A stretch of DNA of 64,000 bases. It comes from Dactylellina haptotyla (taxonomy: Eukaryota > Ascomycota > Orbiliomycetes > Orbiliales > Orbiliaceae). The stretch is from the NCBI GenBank assembly GCA_031310005.1, contig CM062381.1, forward strand, positions 496,001 to 560,000, read 5' to 3'. Shown here one piece after another: positions 57,991 through 64,000 of this stretch; position 1 is the first letter of the stretch; every line of letters begins with the position of its first letter. The notes below the pieces were generated by a model that saw only the letters and a list, made by a program, of their open reading frames with translations, did no database searches and had not been told where the DNA came from. Both the position numbers and the translations under genes were made by a program.

Positions 57991-60900
57991 GTTTTCTGGT
58001 TCTTTCTGATTATCGATATGTGATATTTCCCTGTCGATTGGGAGGATCGGTATATAATATATATATCTCGAAACTTCGGTGCTCCTGCTCTTTATGATTC
58101 GCTGTGGAGTGGATGTCGAATGGGATATCGGACACACTGTGGGGAAGCCATTGCGTTGCTTAAATACGCGGAGCGGCGATCGGGTACGTCATGCGAGTGA
58201 CGCGGCCAGGCCAGTCGGCATACGACGGAACCCCGCGGGTTTCTCATCTCTCCGCGTTCGTGTCGCTTCTCATTGCGTTCTCTCCGCTTTTCGCCCCTCG
58301 AATGCTCGGTAGAATGCACTCAAGTGTCGTCACATTAGTCCAGCATGCATTGCTGTGGCGGTCGTCTGTTCGCGGCAGAGGAATGCGCCTTTGTTGGTGG
58401 GCTAACCGCGATATCGATAAGGGCGATGGCGCGGGAGGAATGGCGGGAAATTTGCGAGACTGGGGACCGCCACCGGATTCGGGGCAGCGTTTGCTATATA
58501 TCACATATCACAGCGGAGGAAAAATTCAACCGGAGGCCAGTCCCACGGAATGGGAGAGTTCCAGCAGCTACGGATCCAGTTCCTTCTGACATGCATTCAC
58601 ATTGCATTCGAGCGTATGGTTTCATGCGTTGTACACATTCGAATGCTCCAACCTGGCGAAAACATGTTGGGAATGAGGAATTATTCAGCAGGCCTGGAGA
58701 AGACCTTCTGTCTTTGTTTCGCCAGGGCCCGATGCCGCCGGGTGTGTCTTACCAAGACGATACGTACCCGCCAGAAGAGAAGCTTCTCCAAACCCGAAAG
58801 ATCTCCAGACATCTTCTGCTTCCTTCTTCTCGGTGTTCCTTTGCGGCGGTGGTTTTCGCCGGAGAAGGCCGCTCGCACCGGCCAATCAGCAGCCGCCCTG
58901 CTGGTGAGACAGTCCGTTTTGGGCAGCTGCTCTTCGACGTCAACACAACATCGTTCCCTTGGGCCTGGTTCCCAATTTAACACTCCTGCTCGACGGACTT
59001 GGCCCAGACTTGGCCAGACTTGGCTCCTGGGATGCCTGGTCGACAGCACAAATGTCAAACCTGATACATGTGCTCAATAGCATTATGTGATAAGTTAAGA
59101 TTACCAAGGGTGTTCTCGGTCTCTACCTCGAAGAAGCGAATGCTAAGAGGACTGGAAAGTCTTGTCCTCCGGGACCGTCGGCAGCTGCAGGAACCGACAG
59201 GAATCTTCGTGCCCCAGTTGCCAGGAAATCTCTCGATTCATTCAGGCATCTTCCCTTCTGATCTATACTGTTTGTTTGATATGCTCCGCATCTAAGAATA
59301 GCTTGCAATGCTCTTGATCTCATCGTAGTGCGATAGCAGTAGCTTTTGTGAGTAGAAGGCTTGAAGGCGTTGTTCTGTTCTTTTCTATCAGTAGGTTAGG
59401 TTATCGCGCGTATATCAGTTTCTTGCCCCATCGACGCATCAAAGCGAACGCAAGGCAGAGAGCTTTTCGAATTTTCTTAACCGAAGGAAAAGCGGGTAAT
59501 GTATCAGGCAGACGTCTAAGAACCTGCAACACCCACGGCCCAAGGTCTTAAACTTTCGATAGATTCCCACTTCCCAACATCGTATATACCAATGCAACCT
59601 GGTTCGCAAAGATGCCGGCGCCGGAGAGCAGGAGATCCCCAAAATCTCAGGCCAGGAAGAGGCTGTGTGGGAAAGCTTGAACAAAACGAGAGAAGGACCT
59701 CATTCAACCAATCACCAGTTCGGGTGCGAGGTCATGGTCCAGGAAAGTAATAAGAAAGCTTGGGATCAACCCATGGCTGTCGACCCATCACCGATTTTCA
59801 TTTCAATTGCGAGGGCTGACGGCCAACATGTTTCCCCACGTTTTTTTTTTCTTACACTTTCTTACGAATCAACATGAGCCAACGGCGACTTTCAATTGTG
59901 TCATGAAGCACCTAGCTCTCAATCGATCCAAATAGGTAACTCTGCCAGCGGTCAATGGCTTGCCATCTTGATTACAGTTTTTCGTCTTCCTGCACCTGTT
60001 GCTTGGCATCGCGGACATGGCGATGTGCTTTTTTTATGGCATGCTCGATTCCGGGCTTCTTATTCCTCCAACTCGAGAAATCGATCGCATGTGGGAACAA
60101 ACGCCACATGCAAAGGTGGGGAACGAACCTGCAATAGGTTGGGGGGCTTCCCTAGCTCCAAAACACTAAACGCGCCATTGCTACCGCTTGTGTAACTGGC
60201 ATTTTAGCACCGGAGCTAAAATGGAAACAAATTCGATTTTTTTGGGCTTTCTTTCTTTCTCACTTCGTATTTGTCTCGCATGGAGCGAGAGAAAAAGGCG
60301 ATTCGAAAAAAAAAAAGTGTCAGACTAAACAAAAAGCGTGGGATGCATGATTCGAGTTGGACCTGCATTTTAGCTTCCAGATCAAAAGCGAAGCAAACGA
60401 AACCATCCTGGAGCGAGCCAATCGCCTCCGAGCATGACCCCACGCGCGCGAGCTACCCTGTTCACCACCACAACGAAAGAAAGAGTTGGCCAGCAGAAAT
60501 ACCAAGACGCTGATTCTCGCTCCTACAGCTCATTTCCCCAGTCCGATTCATGCCTGCAATCACGTTCAAACTGATTATCGCAGTTGCCTAAACTGGGTCG
60601 TATCTTGCTCTTTCCCGGTTCAGTTAACAAGCGAGCCATAGGCCAATAATGCACCAACAACCCACTACCGCATTGCATATCCACCTCTCTCTACACACAC
60701 GGACGGTGTGTGCAGCGCCGCTGTGGCAGATTGATATGGGGCTCTCCCGTTCCCGGTCTGCATGGAAAATGACGTTGTGGAAGAAAAGGCAGGCGAATAT
60801 GCGTGTCTTTCCTTTGCTGCCGTCTTCGCGGTGATCCTGTCCAGGCCTCACACTGCTTTGTCTCACCGCATCGCTGTTCTTGTATGCAAGGGCTACACCA

Positions 60901-61246
60901 GAACCTTGCCCGCTGTACTCCCCTTCGATGGGCCGATACCGAGGGCTACTTCTTCCAATTGACCGGGCTGGCGCTGGTAGCCCCCTTCGACGGCAGTTTT
61001 CAAGAAGGAAGGCAGCAGGCGAGAGGGGTCTGCCAGCATGTTGGAATTCTGGAGATATAAGATCCAGGGTTTCCGCCCAGACGGACAGACTCTTTTTTTT
61101 TATTCTCTCCTTCGTAGATCATCAATCGCTCTGGCGACTGTCTTGTCCTTCTTTACCAATCGCACAGAAAAGTTTTCAATTGGGGGTTTTGCGTTTTCGT
61201 TTTGTCAGGATAATTTATAGTAATATAATATATACACACACGCAAG
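57991..61246. other. Intergenic, about 3.3 kb, GC-richer centre, no supported gene
   Basis: Carries the promoter of the DUF4097-like gene on the left and of the alkaline phosphatase on the right. Overlapping open frames of 125-211 codons occur at 58.3-59.1 kb on both strands, but none shows family motifs and they exclude one another. A short threefold repeat of GACTTGGCC-like sequence lies near 58997-59025. Homopurine runs occur near 60.3 kb. Confidence 0.45.
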
Positions 61247-63338
61247 ATGGTTGTGCTATCCAAGCCAATCGCGGCCGTAGCTATCTTCATCAGCTTCGTC
61301 TCCGCGCAGTCATTCCAGCGTTTGGGATCCTGCCCAGACCTCGGATGCATCATCCCTCCGGACCAGTATGATCCCTCACCTCGATTGATATCGATCACCG
61401 AAGTCGTATACTAACACAATTGACCAATATAGGGCTGATTTCCTTGCTGGTCAGCGATTCGATATCCGTCTCGAAGTCCACGCTCCAGTCAACGGCAGCG
61501 AGGCTACCGGAAACCCAAACCCAGATGAGAACTTCTCTTTCACTATCGAGAGAGTCGGTGGCCACCGTGGCGTCCTCTCCGGCTCCAAGTGGTTCAAGGT
61601 CGCCGAGCCAAAGCTCGAGAAGTGGACTTTCGGTTGGTTCGAGGACTACTTTGCCCGCGATGCGAAGACCCCGTCCATTGTCAACGTCGCCTCCAAGGCA
61701 TACCGAAAGGTCTACCTCGATGAGGCCGGTGAATACAAGGCCACCCTCACATATAATGGCAAGACCACCACCGCCACCTGGAACGTCCGCAATTTGGAGG
61801 AAGTCAGGAAGACCAGGAATGTTCTCTTCTTCATCGGTGACGGTATGACCACCAACATGATCACTGCTGCCCGTCTCATCGGACACAAGTCCAAGAACGG
61901 CAAGTATCTGTCCAAGATGGCCATGGACACCTTCCCGGTCCTCGGTCATGCCATGACCCACTCCATTGACAGCTTCATCACCGACTCTGCCAACTCTGCC
62001 ACTGCTCTCTACACCGGTCACAAGTCCACTGTCAATGCTCTTGGTGTCTATGTCGACTCCAGCCCGAACGTCTTTGATGACCCAAAGGTCGAAAGCATTG
62101 CTGAGCTCTTCTACCGTATCTACCGCGGCCACATCGGTATCGTCAGCACTGCTGCTGTTGCTGATGCCACCCCAGCTGCCTTGACCTCCCACACCCGTGA
62201 CCGTGGTCAGGCCCCATACTGCGTCGACTCGTTCCTCCACGGAACCCCCAACTACACCTGGGTTGACTGGAACGGTCCAGATGTTCTCTTTGGTGGTGGT
62301 GCCGAACAGTTTTACCCACCATCCCTCGGTGGCAAGACCTATCTCGGCAAGGACTACTACCAGGAATTCTCCAATGCCGGATACGGAGTCTACTTGAACA
62401 AGACCTCGCTCCTCAATGCACCAAACACTGATCGTGCTTTGGGAATCTTCTCCGTCTCGCACATGTCCAAGTGGCTCGACCGTAACGTCTACAAGAACAA
62501 CCTCAAAGCCCAGAGCAATCACCCATCCGGTAACAAGGGTGATGCAGAGGACCAGCCAGGACTCAAGGAGATGACCCTCAAGGCCATTGACATCCTCCAC
62601 ACCCGCGCCAAGGCCGACCCTCGCCACTCCTCCCAAGGTTGGTTCCTCATGTCCGAGGCTGCCTCCATCGACAAGATGATGCACGTCCTCGACTACGACC
62701 GTGCCCTCGGTGAGCTCCTCGAGCTCGACGACACCATCAAGGCCTCCATCGAGAAGCTCAAGGCCCTCGGCGAGCTCTCCAACACCCTCATCGTTGTCAC
62801 TGCTGACCACGGCCACGGCTTCGACGTCATGGGCTCTGTTGACACCAAATACCTCGTCGAGCAACCCGAAGACCGCAAGAAGCGTTCCGCCGTCGGCGTC
62901 TACGAACAATCCGGTCTCTCTGGCTACCAAAACTCCGGCGACCTCGCCTACACTGACGGTTCCCACTTCCCAAGCAACTGGACCCCCCGCTACGCCCTCT
63001 TCGCTGGTCTTGCCACCAGCCCTGATCGTCGCGAGAACTACAAGCTCCACGAGAACGGTCCCCGTCTGCCAGCCACCAACACCCCAGGACGCCCATCCAA
63101 CGACTACTACGCTAACGATAAGGACTCCATTGGCGGTTTCGTCGTCAACGGAACCCTCCCCACCGATCAAGCTCAGGGTGTGCACTCCCTCACTGACGTT
63201 CCAGTCTTCGCCATGGGTCCTTGCCAGGAGCTATTCGGCGGTGTCCAGAACAACATTGACATCTTCTTCAACATGGCCAACTGCCTCGGTCTCAGCAGGA
63301 CCGCGCACGGAAAGGGCCAGGATCCTATCGGTAACTAA
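61247..63338 (+). CDS. Secreted alkaline phosphatase, two exons, 674 aa
   Basis: Exons 61247-61365 and 61433-63338; the 67-nt intron has GTATGA/TAG borders and a good branch site (CTAAC at 61411-61415). The signal peptide is MVVLSKPIAAVAIFISFVSA. The N-terminal 155 residues form a beta-rich prefix. The alkaline phosphatase core begins VLFFIGDGMTTNMITAARL, with metal ligand D176. The nucleophile is S225 in ITDSANSATALYTGHKS. Further metal sites appear in MSEAASIDKMMHVLDYDRAL and VVTADHGHGFDVMG. The product should release phosphate from organic esters outside the cell or in the vacuole. EAASIDKMMH differs from the bacterial EGGRIDHGHH but retains the acidic and His ligands and is familiar from fungal members. 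No GPI signal is seen at the C-terminus. Confidence 0.92.
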
Positions 63339-63886
63339 GCGTAGGATTTTGAAGTTTTGTTAGTGTTTTTTTGTATTTTTTTGGTACTACTCGTGCCTTT
63401 ACCTTGCCGAGTATGATTTGATGCATTTCTTTTACTGGTGAAAGGGGAAAAAAAATATGAGAAGTGTAATGTCTTATACCTAGCTACCCTTCTTTTCTCA
63501 TTAATTGAGGTTGGAGAGGATTCTCCTACCATTGTATATAATATATAAGAATATAAAAATCGATAATTACACATATAATAGTCGCACATGTCTTTGTGAT
63601 CAGATAAGAAAGAAACACTATACATATATCGCGCCGAACAATGATAATTCGAGTGAGCGATTGTCTCATGCAAATGGTTCTGCCATAATGTTTCTCGCTT
63701 AAAGCGTTATCGAACGTCGGCCCGCTCACAAAAACAACGATAACCGTATAACGTTAACTTTATTCAGACAGTAAGACCACGCCTGGCTCAGTAATCATGG
63801 AAATGGCAGCCGTAGATACAAGAAAAACTGTTTTAATAACCGGGTACGCATTAACATTCTGTTCTTCCTTTTGACTATTGAAGCGC
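63339..63886. other. Intergenic between convergent genes
   Basis: T-rich 3' region of the phosphatase gene followed by AT-rich sequence. On minus, AATAAA at 63764-63759 is a poly(A) signal candidate for the gene entering from the right. Confidence 0.5.
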
Positions 63887-64000
63887 TCAATCGTCGTCCT
63901 TGCGTGCTCGATCGGGTAAAAGACTGACTGGCATGTGAACTTTAGTGCTGGTGTTGGAGGCATCGGCGGGTGTCTTGCTGAGGAGTTTTCGCGCAAAGGT
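63887..64000 (-). CDS. Probable C-terminal end of a minus-strand gene, partial
   Basis: The minus frame entering from the right edge reads TFARKLLSKTPADASNTSTK and then VHMPVSLLPDRARKDDD before a TGA at 63889-63887. An AATAAA follows about 120 nt downstream. The basic-then-acidic ending looks like a genuine C-terminus, but only 37 residues are visible and no family can be assigned. Another minus frame covers 63760-63996 and is the alternative. Confidence 0.4.
   Translation of the reverse strand, partial: TFARKLLSKTPADASNTSTKVHMPVSLLPDRARKDDD

Noticed and set aside
58345-59080. Overlapping frames of 211, 176 and 125 codons on both strands
   Set aside because: Mutually exclusive, no motif, composition typical of a GC-rich intergenic stretch.
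61395-63185. 596-codon open frame on minus, antisense to the alkaline phosphatase
   Set aside because: It mirrors the strongly biased codons of a well-supported gene; composition is Val/Gly-rich with no domain. Long antisense frames are expected opposite C-ending codons.

Overview
The window looks like nuclear DNA of a filamentous ascomycete (Pezizomycotina). Coding genes carry few, short GT-AG introns (59-129 nt), intergenic gaps are long (roughly 0.4-8 kb), and several products are fungal families: the mitoribosomal protein mL60 (MRPL31), a Snx41-type PX-BAR sorting nexin, a Ubp12-type ubiquitin protease and a secreted S33 peptidase. I cannot name the species. I saw no transposon, retroelement, virus-like element, rRNA or CRISPR array. 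One tRNA is present.

Layout, left to right. (1) Minus-strand first exon of panB (ketopantoate hydroxymethyltransferase) with a mitochondrial presequence, cut by the left edge. (2) A gene-poor stretch of more than 8 kb ending in a pyrimidine-rich leader before a 663-aa disordered protein (8897-10888). (3) A head-to-head mitochondrial pair: mL60 on minus (13072-13571, three exons found by translating short frames) and a 921-aa PPR-like organellar protein on plus (13870-16635). (4) Two small disordered fungal proteins (18203-19126 plus, 20738-21247 minus). (5) A large single-pass membrane protein with a juxtamembrane Cys cluster (25364-27727). (6) Snx41-like sorting nexin (28444-30653, four exons). 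(7) A Ubp12-like deubiquitinase (33454-39185) whose last exon continues, uninterrupted, into a region resembling a chymotrypsin/NAL1-type protease that has lost its catalytic residues. (8) A second single-pass membrane protein (39880-41580). (9) A secreted S33 alpha/beta hydrolase (45236-46744) followed by a short array of hairpin repeats. (10) A three-exon, possibly beta-trefoil, orphan (47673-48500, minus) and a third single-pass membrane protein (49461-50984, minus). (11) A disordered protein (54583-55551), tRNA-Ser(GCT), a membrane-anchored DUF4097-like protein (56667-57990, minus) and a secreted alkaline phosphatase (61247-63338). The right edge holds the probable tail of another minus-strand gene.

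The genes do not form an obvious pathway or biosynthetic cluster. The only functional pairing is the divergent mL60/PPR-like mitochondrial pair. The most unusual items are the deubiquitinase-pseudoprotease fusion, its coding-like but ATG-less upstream frame, and the hairpin repeats at 46841-47034, where one stem carries a compensatory base change. All splice sites and domain calls come from reading the sequence by eye; no database search was run.
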